Shown: positions 35,868 through 45,793, numbered from the stretch's first letter. The stretch: DNA of 64,000 bases from Crenobacter caeni (GCF_010435965.1 NZ_JAAGAA010000003.1:62001-126000), one strand, 5' to 3'. Numbers and translations are program-made. Notes: generated from the sequence alone by a model not told the origin.

Positions 35868-36254
35868 TTACTCGGGCTGGTTGCGCATGAAGTCGGCGGT
35901 GTTGTGGAAGGCGTCGATCAGCTTGGCCTTCAGTTCGTCCTCGACGATCAGCTCGTTCACTGCGAGACGCATGCAGTACATCCACTCGTCGCGCATCTGG
36001 CGGTCGACCGCGAACGGCAGGTGGCGCATCCTCAGGCGCGGGTGGCCGAACGCTTCCATATAGAGCGCGGGGCCGCCCAGCCAGCCGGACAGGAACATGT
36101 AGAGCTTCTCGCGGGAGCCTTCGAGCTTGTCCGGGTGCATCTGCCTCAGCTTCACCACCGCAGGGTCGCTGTCCATGATGTCGTAGAAGCGGTCGGTCAG
36201 GTAGCGCACCACGCCGGCGCCGCCCAAGAGCTCGTACGGGGTCATTTCGGCCAT
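35868..36254 (-). CDS. Group II truncated hemoglobin
   Basis: A 128-residue globin of the trHbO type. MTPYELLGGAGVVRYLTDRFYDIM begins the fold. The proximal region is FGHPRLRMRHLPFAVDRQMRDEWMYCM, containing the heme-binding histidine and the conserved tryptophan, and EKLYMFLSGWLGGPALYMEAFGHP is diagnostic. Such globins bind O2 or NO; the exact role is unknown. It starts 2 bp after the purT stop, so it is probably co-transcribed with purT. The ATG 36254 is the family start; the frame is open far upstream inside purT. Confidence 0.9.
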   Translation of the reverse strand: MAEMTPYELLGGAGVVRYLTDRFYDIMDSDPAVVKLRQMHPDKLEGSREKLYMFLSGWLGGPALYMEAFGHPRLRMRHLPFAVDRQMRDEWMYCMRLAVNELIVEDELKAKLIDAFHNTADFMRNQPE

Positions 36255-36256
36255 CT

Positions 36257-37456
36257 TCAGTTTCCCTTGACCGGGCGCACCGCAGACGCCGCAGCCTGCG
36301 CGCGTTCGCGCGCCTGATTGGTGTCGTCGCCGCTGGCGACCGCCACCCCCATGCGCCGGCGCAGGAAGCTCTCCGGCTTGCCGAAGAGGCGCAGGTCGGC
36401 GCCGGGCACCGATAGCGCTTCGGCAATGCCCTCGAAGGCGATGCCGGTGTCGTCCATGCCGCCGTAAACAACTGCCGAGGCGCCGGGTTCGCGCTGCGTG
36501 GTGTCGACCGGCAAGCCGAGCAGCGCACGTGCGTGCAGTTCGAACTCCGAGTAGCGCTGGGTGGCGAGCGTCACCAGGCCGGTGTCGTGCGGGCGCGGGC
36601 TCACTTCGGAGAACCACACCTCGTCGCCCTTGACGAAGAGCTCGACGCCGAACAGGCCCCAGCCGCCGAGTGCGGCGGTGACCTTGCCGGCGATCTCGCG
36701 CGCGCGTTCGAGCGCGACGGGCGACATCGCCTGCGGCTGCCAGCTCTCGACGTAGTCGCCGTTTTGCTGGCGGTGGCCGATCGGCTGGCAGAAGTGCGTC
36801 GTGGTGCCGCCCTCGCCGTCGCTCGCGCGAACCGTCAACAGGGTGATCTCGTAGTCGAAGTCGACCAGGCCCTCGACGATGACCCGGCCCTTGGCGACGC
36901 GGCCGGCGCTCGCCGCGTAGTCCCACGCGGCGTCGACGTCGGCGGCGGACTTGAGAAAGGACTGGCCCTTGCCGCTGGATGACATCACCGGCTTGATGAA
37001 GCAGGGGAAGCCGATGGCGCCGGTCGCCGCGCGCATCTCATCCAGCGAGCCGGCGAAGGCGTAGCGCGAGGTCGGCAGGCCCAGTTCCTCGGCGGCTAAC
37101 GTGCGGATGCCCTCGCGGTTCATGGTCAGGTTGACCGCACGCGCGGTCGGCACCACGGTGGTGTGCCCTTCGGCCTCGAGCGCGACGAGCGCCTCGGTCG
37201 CGATCGCCTCGATCTCGGGGACGATGTAGTGCGGGCGCACTTCAGCCACCAGTGCGCGCAAGGCGGCCGCGTCGGTCATGTCGATGACTCGGCTACCGTG
37301 GGCGACTTGCATTGCCGGCGCGTTCGGGTAACGGTCGACCGCGAAGGTTTCCACGCCCAGCCTTTGCAGGGCGATCACGACTTCCTTGCCGAGTTCGCCG
37401 CTGCCCAAGAGCATGACGCGGGTGGCGGAGGGGGACAACGGGGTACCGATGCGCAC
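36257..37456 (-). CDS. purT: Formate-dependent phosphoribosylglycinamide formyltransferase
   Basis: A 399-residue ATP-grasp enzyme that formylates GAR with formate and ATP in purine synthesis. Motifs: [44 protein letters not shown], and [29 protein letters not shown]. Length matches E. coli PurT (about 392). It lies 56 bp downstream of cheR on the same strand and immediately before the truncated hemoglobin gene. Confidence 0.96.
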   Translation of the reverse strand: MRIGTPLSPSATRVMLLGSGELGKEVVIALQRLGVETFAVDRYPNAPAMQVAHGSRVIDMTDAAALRALVAEVRPHYIVPEIEAIATEALVALEAEGHTTVVPTARAVNLTMNREGIRTLAAEELGLPTSRYAFAGSLDEMRAATGAIGFPCFIKPVMSSSGKGQSFLKSAADVDAAWDYAASAGRVAKGRVIVEGLVDFDYEITLLTVRASDGEGGTTTHFCQPIGHRQQNGDYVESWQPQAMSPVALERAREIAGKVTAALGGWGLFGVELFVKGDEVWFSEVSPRPHDTGLVTLATQRYSEFELHARALLGLPVDTTQREPGASAVVYGGMDDTGIAFEGIAEALSVPGADLRLFGKPESFLRRRMGVAVASGDDTNQARERAQAAASAVRPVKGN

Positions 37457-37512
37457 GGACGGGCTCCTTAACTAAGAAATCGGCCGCATCTTAACACGCA
37501 TGGCATGACCGG

Positions 37513-38373
37513 TCAGCCGCGCGCCGCAGCGCGCGCGGCGTGCTCGTAGACGGTCTTGCCGCGCAGGTGAAAGAGGTCGGACGCGAAGTAGAAATTTTCC
37601 GAGTGGCCGACGAACAGCAGGCCGTCCGGCTTGAGCATGGGCACAAAGCGCCTGAGTACGCCGGCCTGGGTATCTCGGTCGAAGTAGATCATCACGTTGC
37701 GGCAGAAGATCGCGTCGAACGGCTTGCGCGCGGGCCACACGCTGTCGGCCAGGTTGAGGCGCTCGAAACGGATTAGGTTGCGCAATTGCGCGCGCGCCTG
37801 ATAGTTGCCGTCCGGCAGCTTGTCGAAGTAGCGCGCGGCCATGCCGGCGGGCAGGCGGGCGATCTTGTCCGCGCCGTAGACGCCGCGCCGCCCGGTCTCG
37901 AGCACGCTGGTGTCGAGGTCGGTCGCGAGGATGCTGACGCGGGCGTTGGCGCCGAGCGCCTCGAGCGCCGTGATCGCGATCGAGTAGGGTTCCTCGCCGG
38001 TCGACGAGGCTGCGCACCAGATCGACACTTCCTGGCCGGCCTTCTGTTTGAGGTGCTCGGCCAACAGCGGGAAGTGGTGGTCTTCGCGGAAGAAGAAGGT
38101 CAGGTTGGTGGTCAGCGCGTTGACGAACTGTTCGAACTCGCCGCGGCCGGCCGGGGATTCCAGCAGGTCGACGTAGGCGGTGAAGCCGGCGAGCTTGAGC
38201 TCGCGGATGCGGCGCACCAGGCGGCCGTACACCATGTCCTTCTTGCTTGGCCCCAGCGCGATGCCCGCCGTGCGGTGGATCAGCCGGCGCACGCGCTCGT
38301 AGTCGGCGTCGCTGAAGGTGAACTCGCGGGCAAAGTCGATTTTGGGCAGCTGGATCGGCGGTAGCAGGGTCAT
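37513..38373 (-). CDS. cheR: CheR-type protein-glutamate methyltransferase (orphan)
   Basis: A 286-residue SAM-dependent methyltransferase that methylates chemoreceptor glutamates. The alpha-helical N-terminal domain (DADYERVRRLIHRTAGIALGPSKKDMVYGRL) precedes TNLTFFFREDHHFP, WCAASSTGEEPYSIAI for SAM binding, and AIFCRNVMIYFD. No other che genes are adjacent; one chemoreceptor gene lies at 50944-52926. ATG 38373 gives the canonical start; a longer frame to 38409 is less likely. Confidence 0.93.
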   Translation of the reverse strand: MTLLPPIQLPKIDFAREFTFSDADYERVRRLIHRTAGIALGPSKKDMVYGRLVRRIRELKLAGFTAYVDLLESPAGRGEFEQFVNALTTNLTFFFREDHHFPLLAEHLKQKAGQEVSIWCAASSTGEEPYSIAITALEALGANARVSILATDLDTSVLETGRRGVYGADKIARLPAGMAARYFDKLPDGNYQARAQLRNLIRFERLNLADSVWPARKPFDAIFCRNVMIYFDRDTQAGVLRRFVPMLKPDGLLFVGHSENFYFASDLFHLRGKTVYEHAARAAARG

Positions 38374-38391
38374 GGTCTGGCGGCAGGCAAG

Positions 38392-38418
38392 AAAAAAGCC
38401 CGGACGCATCCGGGCTTT
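38392..38418 (-). terminator. Intrinsic terminator after erpA
   Basis: A 10-bp stem (38395-38404 with 38409-38418) with a CGCA loop is followed on the minus strand by six T. It separates erpA from cheR. Confidence 0.88.
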
Positions 38419-38437
38419 CGATGATAACGCGGCGCGC

Positions 38438-38788
38438 TTAAACCGAGAAGGAGGAACCGCAGCCGCAGGTGGTGGTCGCGTTCGGGTTGCGGATCACGAA
38501 CTGCGAGCCTTCCAGGCTGTCCTGGTAGTCGATCTCGGCGCCGACCAGGTACTGGTAGCTCATCGGGTCGACCAGGAAGGTCACGCCGGCGCGCTCGATC
38601 GCGGTGTCGTCGTCGTTGACGATCTCGTCGAAGGTGAAGCCGTACTGGAAGCCCGAGCAGCCGCCGCCGGTGACGAAGACGCGCAGTTTCAGCTCCGGGT
38701 TGCCTTCTTCGGCAACCAGTTCGCGCACCTTGTCGCAGGCGCTGTCGGTGAAGTTGATCGGGGACGGCATTTCGGTGGTGGCGGTCAT
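38438..38788 (-). CDS. erpA: Iron-sulfur cluster insertion protein ErpA
   Basis: A 116-residue A-type carrier that transfers [4Fe-4S] or [2Fe-2S] clusters to targets. The three conserved cysteines appear in [11 protein letters not shown] and [10 protein letters not shown], with the ErpA-type [18 protein letters not shown] start. It sits 93 bp downstream of argC and ends at an intrinsic terminator. Confidence 0.94.
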   Translation of the reverse strand: MTATTEMPSPINFTDSACDKVRELVAEEGNPELKLRVFVTGGGCSGFQYGFTFDEIVNDDDTAIERAGVTFLVDPMSYQYLVGAEIDYQDSLEGSQFVIRNPNATTTCGCGSSFSV

Positions 38789-38881
38789 GTTCAGGGAACC
38801 TCTGTCAAACGGGTAGCCAAAAGCGGCATCAACCCAAGGATTTTACTCGGGATTGGGGCGCGCTGGCGAGTTTTCAAGTGC

Positions 38882-39910
38882 TTAGGGCAACAGCGGCACC
38901 TGCGCGAGGCCTGCCTGCTCGTCGCAGCCGAACATCAGGTTCATGTTCTGCACGGCCTGGCCGGCGGCGCCCTTGACCAGGTTGTCGATCACCGACAGCA
39001 CCACCACGGTGTCGCCGCCTTGCGGGCGGTGCACGGCGATGCGGCAGGTGTTCGCGCCGCGTACCGAGCGGGTTTCCGGGTGGCTGCCGGCCGGCAGTAC
39101 GTCGACGAAGCGCTCGTTCGCGTAGCGCGACTCGAACAGGGCCTGCAAGTCGGTGTCCTGGGTGAGGCGCGCGTACAGCGTCGCGTGGATGCCGCGGATC
39201 ATCGGCGTCAGGTGCGGCACGAAGGTCAGGCCGACCGGCGTGCCGGCAGCGCGCGCGAGGCCCTGGCGGATTTCCGGCAGGTGGCGGTGGCCGGCTACGC
39301 CGTAGGCCTTGAAGTTGTCGCCGGCCTCGGCCAAGAGCGCGTGCACCTCGGCCTTGCGCCCGGCACCGGAGACGCCCGACTTGCAGTCGGCGATTAGGCT
39401 GGCAGTGTCGACGACGCCGGCCTCGATCAGCGGCAGGAAACCCAGTTGCACCGCGGTCGGGTAGCAGCCGGGGTTGGCAACCAGTCGCGCGCCGCGGATG
39501 GTCTCGCGGTTGACTTCGGGCAGGCCGTACACGGCGTCTTCCAGCAGCTGCGGCGCACCGTGTGCCATGCCGTACCACTTTTCCCACTCGGCCTGGTCGC
39601 GGATGCGGAAGTCGGCAGCAAGGTCGATCACGCGCACGCCGGCGGCCAACAGCTGGGCGGCCTCGTTCATCGCGATGCCGTTGGGGGTGGCGAAGAACAC
39701 CACGTCGCATTCGGCCAGACGCGCGTCTTCCGGCGTGCTGAACGCGAGGTCGACATGGCCGCGCAGGCTGGGGAACATCGCCGAGACCTGGGTGCCGGCG
39801 TCCTTGCGCGAAGTGACGGCGGTGACGCGCGCCTGCGGGTGGGTCGCCAACAGGCGCAGCAATTCGACTCCGGTGTAGCCAGTGGCCCCGACAATCCCGA
39901 CCTTGATCAT
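38882..39910 (-). CDS. argC: N-acetyl-gamma-glutamyl-phosphate reductase
   Basis: A 342-residue NADPH enzyme of arginine synthesis. The Rossmann motif [16 protein letters not shown], the DLAADFRI loop, the catalytic cysteine in [10 protein letters not shown] and HRHLPEI are present. ATG 39910 with GGGAG upstream. It is the only arginine gene in the window. Confidence 0.96.
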   Translation of the reverse strand: MIKVGIVGATGYTGVELLRLLATHPQARVTAVTSRKDAGTQVSAMFPSLRGHVDLAFSTPEDARLAECDVVFFATPNGIAMNEAAQLLAAGVRVIDLAADFRIRDQAEWEKWYGMAHGAPQLLEDAVYGLPEVNRETIRGARLVANPGCYPTAVQLGFLPLIEAGVVDTASLIADCKSGVSGAGRKAEVHALLAEAGDNFKAYGVAGHRHLPEIRQGLARAAGTPVGLTFVPHLTPMIRGIHATLYARLTQDTDLQALFESRYANERFVDVLPAGSHPETRSVRGANTCRIAVHRPQGGDTVVVLSVIDNLVKGAAGQAVQNMNLMFGCDEQAGLAQVPLLP

Positions 39911-39944
39911 GTTCGACTCCCGCGTATAGAAATTGGAAGCGAAA

Positions 39945-39974
39945 ATCTTAGGCGGGCATCCCCTTGCAATGCAA
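39945..39974 (-). promoter_or_regulatory. Candidate promoter of argC
   Basis: On the minus strand TTGCAT (39974-39969) and TAAGAT (39950-39945) are 18 bp apart, about 35 bp upstream of the ATG. A single TGAATATT half-site nearby is not enough to claim an ArgR box. Confidence 0.45.
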
Positions 39975-39992
39975 CATGAATATTAAGGGCGC

Positions 39993-40014
39993 AAAAAAGC
40001 GCGCCTGCGCGCGC
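39993..40014 (-). terminator. Intrinsic terminator after apt
   Basis: GCGCGC arms around a short centre are followed on the minus strand by six T, 27 bases after the apt stop. Confidence 0.7.
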
Positions 40015-40040
40015 CTTGTCCGGCTCGGGGTGTGGCCGGT

Positions 40041-40598
40041 TTACAGGCCGCTGAACGAGCAGATGGTGAACAAGGGCAGTCCGTCCTCGCGCACCAGCTT
40101 GCCGCCGCCAAGCTCGGGCAGCTCGATGATCGCCGCGGCTTCGATCACGTCGGCGCCGAGCTTCTGCAGCAGGTGGTAGCCCGCCATCATGGTGCCGCCG
40201 GTAGCGACCAGGTCGTCGACCAGGATCACGCGGTCACCCGGCTTGCAGGCGTCGGTGTGCATCTCGACCGTCGCGTTGCCGTACTCGAGCTCGTATTCCT
40301 CGGCGATCGTCGTGTACGGCAGCTTGCCCTTCTTGCGGATCGGCACGAAGCCGACGTTCAGCTCGTAGGCGAGCACCGAGCCGATGATGAAGCCGCGTGC
40401 GTCCAGCCCCGCGATCAGGTCGATGTCCTGGTCCATGTAGCGGTGGACGAACACGTCGATCAGCATGCGGAACGTCTTCGGGTTCTGCAAAAGCGGCGTG
40501 ATGTCGCGGAACATCACCCCCTTGTGCGGCCAGTCGGGTACGGCGCGGATCCAGCCCTTGAGGTAGCTCGCGTAGTCGATATTGCTGAGGTTATCCAT
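40041..40598 (-). CDS. apt: Adenine phosphoribosyltransferase
   Basis: A 185-residue purine salvage enzyme forming AMP from adenine and [31 protein letters not shown], and the PRPP-binding [17 protein letters not shown] are canonical. ATG 40598 preceded by AAGG is chosen; the frame extends to 40661. Together with the purine permease upstream on the same strand it forms a purine uptake and salvage pair. Confidence 0.95.
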   Translation of the reverse strand: MDNLSNIDYASYLKGWIRAVPDWPHKGVMFRDITPLLQNPKTFRMLIDVFVHRYMDQDIDLIAGLDARGFIIGSVLAYELNVGFVPIRKKGKLPYTTIAEEYELEYGNATVEMHTDACKPGDRVILVDDLVATGGTMMAGYHLLQKLGADVIEAAAIIELPELGGGKLVREDGLPLFTICSFSGL

Positions 40599-40703
40599 GG
40601 TTTCAGCCTTGTTTTCTTGTGTCGCGGCGTATTGTACAGGCTGCCGCGCCCGCATGGGCAAGGGGCGGCCGGCCCCTTGCAGCTTAGGTCAGCGCGGATG
40701 CGC

Positions 40704-42002
40704 TCAGTGGAAGAACGCGAGCTTGAACACCCACATGCCGGTGATGGCCAGTACGGCGATGCTCAGGTCCTTGAAGCGGCCGGACAGGATCTTGACCGCG
40801 GTGAAGCTGATGAAACCGAACGCGATGCCGTCGGCGATCGAGAAGGTGAACGGCATCGCCATCGCGGTCATCACCGCCGGCGCGGCCTCGGTCAGGTCGT
40901 CCCACTTGATCTCGGCGAGGCCGCGGGTCATCAGCACCGCGACGTAGCACAGTGCGGGCGCGGTCGCGTAGGCCGGCACGGTCTTGGCCAGCGGGGAGAG
41001 CCACAGGCAGGCCAGGAAGAGCAGGGCGACGGTCAGCGAGGTGAGGCCGGTACGTCCGCCCACCGCGGTGCCGGCGGCGGATTCGACGTAGGCGGTGGTC
41101 GACGAGGTGCCCATCACCGCGCCGGCGGTGATCGCGACCGAGTCGGCCAGTAGCGCGCGCTTGAGGCGCGGCAGCTTGCCGTCCTTGTCTAGCAGGCCTG
41201 CGCGGTGCGACACGCCGACCAGGGTGCCGGTGGTGTCGAACAGGTCGACGAAGAAGAACACGAAGATCACGCCCAACAGGCCCGCGTTCAGGGCGCCTGC
41301 GATGTCCATCTGCATCAGCGTTGGCTCGAGGCTGGGCACCGGCGCGAACACGCCTTCGAAGGTCGACAGGCCCAGCGTGATCGACAGCACGGTGACCGCG
41401 ATGATGCTGAGGATGATCGCGCCGGGCACCTTGCGGTACTCGAGCGCGACGATCAGGAAGAAGCCGAGGATGGCGAGCAGGGTGGTCGGGCTGTGCACGT
41501 CGCCCAGGGTGATCAGCGTGGCCGGGTGGGCGGCGATCACGCCGGCGTTCTTCAGGCCGATGATGGCGAGGAACATGCCGACGCCGGCGGAGATGCCGAA
41601 CTTCAGCGACTGCGGGATCGCGTTGACGATGGCCTCGCGCACCTTGAACAGGCTGACCGCGAGGAAGACGATGCCCGACAGGAACACCGCGCCCAGCGCG
41701 GTCTGCCAGGGCACGCCCATGCCCTGCACCACGGTGAAGGTGAAGTAGGCGTTCAGACCCATGCCCGGCGCCAGCGCGATCGGGTAGTTGGCGACTAGCG
41801 CCATGATGCCGGTGCCCAAGGCGGCGGCGAGGCAGGTCGCGACGAAGACCGCGTTCAGGTCCATGCCGGTGGCCGACAGGATGGCCGGGTTGACCAGCAC
41901 GATATACGCCATGGTCAGGAAGGTCGTGATCCCGGCGATCACTTCCGTCTTGACCGAAGTGCCGTGCTCCTTGAGCCGGAACAGGTTTTCAAGCAGTTGC
42001 AT
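40704..42002 (-). CDS. NCS2 family purine permease (AzgA/GhxP-like)
   Basis: A 432-residue membrane transporter with 12-14 helices. ATCLAAALGTGIMALVANYPIALAPGMGLNAYFTF and FFFVDLFDTTGTLVGVS are signatures of the adenine/guanine/hypoxanthine branch of NCS2, and AVMGTSSTTAYVESAAGTAVGGRTGLTS is also typical. ATG 42002 is 10 bp after GGGGAG; a GTG at 42011 is closer than a ribosome site allows. Neighbour apt supports a purine-base substrate. Confidence 0.9.
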   Translation of the reverse strand: MQLLENLFRLKEHGTSVKTEVIAGITTFLTMAYIVLVNPAILSATGMDLNAVFVATCLAAALGTGIMALVANYPIALAPGMGLNAYFTFTVVQGMGVPWQTALGAVFLSGIVFLAVSLFKVREAIVNAIPQSLKFGISAGVGMFLAIIGLKNAGVIAAHPATLITLGDVHSPTTLLAILGFFLIVALEYRKVPGAIILSIIAVTVLSITLGLSTFEGVFAPVPSLEPTLMQMDIAGALNAGLLGVIFVFFFVDLFDTTGTLVGVSHRAGLLDKDGKLPRLKRALLADSVAITAGAVMGTSSTTAYVESAAGTAVGGRTGLTSLTVALLFLACLWLSPLAKTVPAYATAPALCYVAVLMTRGLAEIKWDDLTEAAPAVMTAMAMPFTFSIADGIAFGFISFTAVKILSGRFKDLSIAVLAITGMWVFKLAFFH

Positions 42003-42056
42003 GGTGCGCACACTCCCCGTGGTGCTTTGGTTTTATGGACAAGGCAAGCGCGTGAT

Positions 42057-42085
42057 TTTATATGATGTGACTTAGGAAGTGTGAG
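42057..42085 (-). promoter_or_regulatory. Candidate promoter of the purine permease
   Basis: On the minus strand CTCACA (42085-42080, 4/6) and TATAAA (42062-42057, 5/6) are 17 bp apart in the region divergent from gmk. Confidence 0.45.
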
Positions 42086-42167
42086 GTATCTGCCCCGGGG
42101 TGCTGTTTTCGCAAGGCTGCTTTGTGGTAACCTGAAATATTAGTTCAGGATTGTGAAGGGATTGGGC

Positions 42168-42791
42168 ATGAGTGGCGCGGCTGGCAGCATCTTCATCGTG
42201 GTAGCGCCTTCCGGCGCGGGCAAGACCTCGCTGGTGGCCGCCCTGCTGAAGGCCGAGCCCGGCGTCGAACTGTCCGTTTCCTTCACTACCCGCGCGCCGC
42301 GCCAGGGCGAGGTCGACGGCCAGCACTACCACTTCGTCAGCCGCGAGCTGTTCGAGCGCATGATCGCCGACGGCGACTTTCTCGAGCACGCCGAAGTCTA
42401 CGGCAACTACTACGGCACCAGCCGTCGCTGGATCGCCGAGCGGGTTGCCGCCGGGCACGACCTCCTGCTCGAGATCGACTGGCAGGGTGCGCGCCAGGTG
42501 CGCGCGGCGTTCCCCGAGGCGGTCGCCGTGTTCATCCTGCCGCCCAGCCTGCCCGAACTCGAGAAGCGCCTGCGCGGGCGCGGCACCGACAGCGAAGAGG
42601 TGGTTGCCCGCCGCCTGTCCGAGGCGCGTGCCGAGATCGCGCTGGCGCCCGAGTATGATTACCTGGTCGTTAACGACGACTTCGAGCGTGCGCTCGGCGA
42701 CCTGCGCGCGCTGGTGCGTACCGCCCGCCTGCGCGCGGCTCAGCAGCAAAGCCCCGTCGACGCGATCCTCGCCGAAGGCGTTTCCGCCTGA
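42168..42791 (+). CDS. gmk: Guanylate kinase
   Basis: A 207-residue kinase converting GMP to GDP. P-loop VVAPSGAGKTSL, FTTRAPRQGEVDGQHYHFV, the YGNYYGTS GMP-binding stretch and LLEIDWQGARQVR are present. The frame opens at a GTG at 42153, but ATG 42168 is eight bases after AAGGGA and is preferred. First gene of gmk-rpoZ-spoT. Confidence 0.96.
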   Translation: MSGAAGSIFIVVAPSGAGKTSLVAALLKAEPGVELSVSFTTRAPRQGEVDGQHYHFVSRELFERMIADGDFLEHAEVYGNYYGTSRRWIAERVAAGHDLLLEIDWQGARQVRAAFPEAVAVFILPPSLPELEKRLRGRGTDSEEVVARRLSEARAEIALAPEYDYLVVNDDFERALGDLRALVRTARLRAAQQQSPVDAILAEGVSA

Positions 42792-42860
42792 AGCGAAAGC
42801 GATTGCCCGGCGCATTAAAATCGCATAGTGTTTGTTACCTAACCCAAAGGTTGAATTTCC

Positions 42861-43067
42861 ATGGCCCGCATTACCGTTGACGATTGTCTTGACCGCATCC
42901 AGAACCGCTTCGACCTGACCCTGGCCGCCGCTTACCGCGCGCGCCAGCTCGCTTCCGGCGGCACCCCCTTCGTCGACAGCGGCCGCAACAAGCCGACCGT
43001 CGTTGCGCTGCGCGAAATTGCCGCTGGCCATGTCGGCCGCGAAGTGCTGACCCGCCACCAGGGTTGA
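42861..43067 (+). CDS. rpoZ: RNA polymerase omega subunit
   Basis: A 68-residue omega protein aiding RNA polymerase assembly: [30 protein letters not shown], then [16 protein letters not shown]. It lies between gmk and spoT, the conserved order; omega also forms part of a ppGpp site in some bacteria. Confidence 0.96.
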   Translation: MARITVDDCLDRIQNRFDLTLAAAYRARQLASGGTPFVDSGRNKPTVVALREIAAGHVGREVLTRHQG

Positions 43068-43089
43068 ACGTTCCGGAGCATCACGGCGC

Positions 43090-45249
43090 ATGCCGCAGTC
43101 TGATACAGACAGCGCGGTCGACTACCGACCGCTGATCGAAGCCGATTCGTCTTCACTGTTCGAGCTAGCGTCCCGCTACCTCAAGCCGGAAGACGTGCAG
43201 CTGCTGCGCCAGGCGTTCGAAGTCAGCCGCGACGCGCACGAGGGGCAGACCCGCAAGAGCGGCGAGCCCTACATCACCCATCCGCTGGCGGTCGCCGCGA
43301 TGCTGGTCGACTGGCGGATGGACGCGCAGGGGGTCGCGGCGGCCCTGCTGCACGACGTGCTCGAGGATACCGGCGTCAGCAAGGCGACGCTCGCCGAGCA
43401 CTTCGGCAAGACCATCGCCGACCTGGTCGACGGGCTCTCCAAGCTCGAGCGGCTCGAGTACCAGACCAAGGAAACCGCGCAGGCGGAGAACTTCCGCAAA
43501 ATGGTGCTGGCGATGGCACGCGACGTGCGCGTGATCATCGTCAAGCTGGCCGACCGCCTGCACAATATGCGCACCCTCGACTCGATGCGCGAGGACAAGC
43601 GCAAGCGCATCGCGCTGGAAACGCTGGAAATCTACGCGCCGATCGCCAACCGTATCGGCCTGAACAAGGTCTACCGCGAGCTGCAGGACCTGTCGTTCCG
43701 CCACCTCTACCCGAACCGCTACCAGGTGCTGGCCAAGGCCGTGCGCGCCGCGCGCGGCAACCGGCGCGAGGTGGTGAACAAGATCCTGCAGGCGGTCAGC
43801 CAGCGCCTCGTCGAGAACAATATCGAGGCGACCATCAAGGGCCGCGAGAAGAACCTCTACAGCATCTACAAGAAGATGCAGGAGAAGCACCTGTCCTTCT
43901 CCGAGGTGCTCGACATCTACGGCTTCAGGGTGATCGTCAACGACACGCCCGCCTGCTACCTGGCGCTGGGCGCGCTGCACAGCCTGTACAAGCCCTTGCC
44001 CGGCAAGTTCAAGGACTACATCGCGATCCCCAAGGGCAACGGCTACCAGAGCCTGCACACCACCTTGTTCGGACCGTACGGCACGCCGGTCGAGATGCAG
44101 ATCCGCACCCGCGAGATGAACGCGGTCGCCGAGGCTGGCATCGCCTCGCACTGGATGTACAAGAGCGGCGACGCGACGCTCGACGCCGCGCACCAGCGCA
44201 CCCACCAGTGGCTGCAGAGCATCCTCGACATCCAGGCCGAGAGCGACGACGCGATCGAGTTCCTCGAGCACATCAAGATCGACCTGTTCCCCGACGAGGT
44301 GTACGTGTTCACCCCGAAGGGCAAGATCCTGGTGCTGCCGCAGGGGTCGACACCAGTCGACTTCGCGTACGCCGTGCATACCGACGTCGGCCACCGCTGC
44401 ATCGCCGCCCGCGTCAACCACGCGCTGGTGCCCCTGCGCACCGTGCTGCGCAACGGCGACAGCGTCGAGATCATCACCGCGACGCAGGCCAAGCCCAACC
44501 CTTCGTGGCTGAACTTCGTCGCCAGCGGACGGGCGCGCTCGTGCATCCGCGCCTACCTGAAGAGCCTGCAGAGCACCGAGGCGTCGCTGCTGGGCGACCG
44601 CCTGCTGCGCCAGGCGCTGGGGGCGCTGTTGACGCAGCCGCTCGAGATCGACGGCGCGCTGCAGGCCGAGTACCTGAGCCGTTTCGGCGACCGCCAGGGG
44701 GCGTTCGGCGAGGTGCTGGCCGAGGTCGGTGTCGGCAAGCTGCTGCCCATCGTCGTCGCCCGCCGCCTGGTCGAGCTGGCAGGGCGCAAGCTGGGTGAGG
44801 CGGTGCGCATGGCGCCTATCGCGATCCGCGGCAATGAGAGCGGTGCGATCGCGCTGGCTTCGTGCTGCAACCCCATCCATGGCGACGAGATCGTCGGGGT
44901 GATCGCCAAGGGGCAGGGCCTGCTGATCCACCGCAGCCACTGCGCGAACCTGCGCCGGGTCGAGGCGGACAAGCTGCTCGACGTGACCTGGGACGCGCAG
45001 CGCGACCGCGTGTTCACGGTGACGGTCGGCGTCACCGCGCACAACGAGCGGGGGGCGCTGGCCGAGATCGCCGCTGCGATCTCCAACGCGGCGGCCAACG
45101 TCGAGCGTGTCGACACGCAGGACAGCCCCTCGTCCGAGGGCGTGATCGAGATCCACTTCCGGCTGCAGGTCAGCGACGTCGCCCACCTCGAGCGCGTGCT
45201 GTTCGCCGTGCTGCAGGTCGGCAGCGTGATGCGCGCCGAGCGGCGCTGA
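43090..45249 (+). CDS. spoT: Bifunctional (p)ppGpp synthetase/hydrolase
   Basis: A 719-residue Rel/SpoT protein. The HD hydrolase domain has RKSGEPYITHPLAVAAML and HDVLEDTG near residue 88, with VKLADRLHNMRTL. The synthetase domain follows (DIYGFRVIVND, KDYIAIPKGNGYQSLHTT, VEMQIRT), then TGS (VFTPKGKILVLPQGSTPVDFAYAVHT), a helical domain and a C-terminal ACT domain. Both domains look intact from their motifs. Confidence 0.95.
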   Translation: MPQSDTDSAVDYRPLIEADSSSLFELASRYLKPEDVQLLRQAFEVSRDAHEGQTRKSGEPYITHPLAVAAMLVDWRMDAQGVAAALLHDVLEDTGVSKATLAEHFGKTIADLVDGLSKLERLEYQTKETAQAENFRKMVLAMARDVRVIIVKLADRLHNMRTLDSMREDKRKRIALETLEIYAPIANRIGLNKVYRELQDLSFRHLYPNRYQVLAKAVRAARGNRREVVNKILQAVSQRLVENNIEATIKGREKNLYSIYKKMQEKHLSFSEVLDIYGFRVIVNDTPACYLALGALHSLYKPLPGKFKDYIAIPKGNGYQSLHTTLFGPYGTPVEMQIRTREMNAVAEAGIASHWMYKSGDATLDAAHQRTHQWLQSILDIQAESDDAIEFLEHIKIDLFPDEVYVFTPKGKILVLPQGSTPVDFAYAVHTDVGHRCIAARVNHALVPLRTVLRNGDSVEIITATQAKPNPSWLNFVASGRARSCIRAYLKSLQSTEASLLGDRLLRQALGALLTQPLEIDGALQAEYLSRFGDRQGAFGEVLAEVGVGKLLPIVVARRLVELAGRKLGEAVRMAPIAIRGNESGAIALASCCNPIHGDEIVGVIAKGQGLLIHRSHCANLRRVEADKLLDVTWDAQRDRVFTVTVGVTAHNERGALAEIAAAISNAAANVERVDTQDSPSSEGVIEIHFRLQVSDVAHLERVLFAVLQVGSVMRAERR

Positions 45250-45556
45250 CTGCCCATTTTCCGCTCGACGCCACCGGCGTTTTCCGGTATAAACAACCCC
45301 TTTCGCGAAGCCCGCACTCAGCAGAGTACGTGCTGCCGATGGCCGAGGCCCTTCTGGCGTCCGCGCCGGCCGCGGTTTCGTCCACAAGCAACATCAGATT
45401 CTCCGAGTGAGGGGGTGATTTCCTTAAGAGGGTTTGGCGGCCATTGCCGTGAAGAACCCACAGCGGATTCAGGACTTTATCTATCGCCTGCCCGTTGCTA
45501 AAATCGACGCCTTTCAAGCGTCAAGCTTACTGAACAATCTCAAGGATCATTAGTCG
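45250..45556 (+). other. Gene-free region between spoT and rpsU (long rpsU leader)
   Basis: No convincing gene is seen in these 307 bp. A weak spoT terminator-like stem lies at 45268-45283. Two candidate promoters are TCGACG-17-TATAAA (45265-45293) and TTTATC-17-TAAAAT (45476-45504). Between them, GGGTT and AACCC arms (about 45430-45459) enclose an internal GGCGG/GCCGT pairing, giving a possible structured leader of rpsU. Confidence 0.35.
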
Positions 45557-45769
45557 ATGCCGAACATTCGCGTTAAAGAGAACGAACCCTTCGAAGTAGC
45601 TATGCGCCGTTTCAAGCGTGCCGTGGAAAAGACCGGTCTGCTGACCGAACTGCGTGCCCGCGAGTTCTACGAAAAGCCGACCGCCGAGCGCAAGCGCAAG
45701 GCCGCTGCTGCCGTGAAGCGCCACTACAAGCGTATCCGCAGCCAGCAACTGCCGCCCAAGCTGTACTAA
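45557..45769 (+). CDS. rpsU: 30S ribosomal protein S21
   Basis: A 70-residue basic ribosomal protein: [29 protein letters not shown], then [23 protein letters not shown]. Head of the macromolecular synthesis cluster rpsU-yqeY-dnaG-rpoD. A terminator after it (45794-45816) probably lets S21 be made in excess of the downstream products. Confidence 0.97.
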   Translation: MPNIRVKENEPFEVAMRRFKRAVEKTGLLTELRAREFYEKPTAERKRKAAAAVKRHYKRIRSQQLPPKLY

Positions 45770-45793
45770 GCTTCTCCGGCAGCTTCAGTCAAG

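Noticed and set aside
39974-39984. TGAATATT near argC as an ArgR box
   Set aside because: Only one half-site is present; the paired half at the proper spacing is missing.
45339-45410. A 23-codon frame (MAEALLASAP...) upstream of rpsU
   Set aside because: No ribosome site and no recognisable feature; more likely leader sequence.
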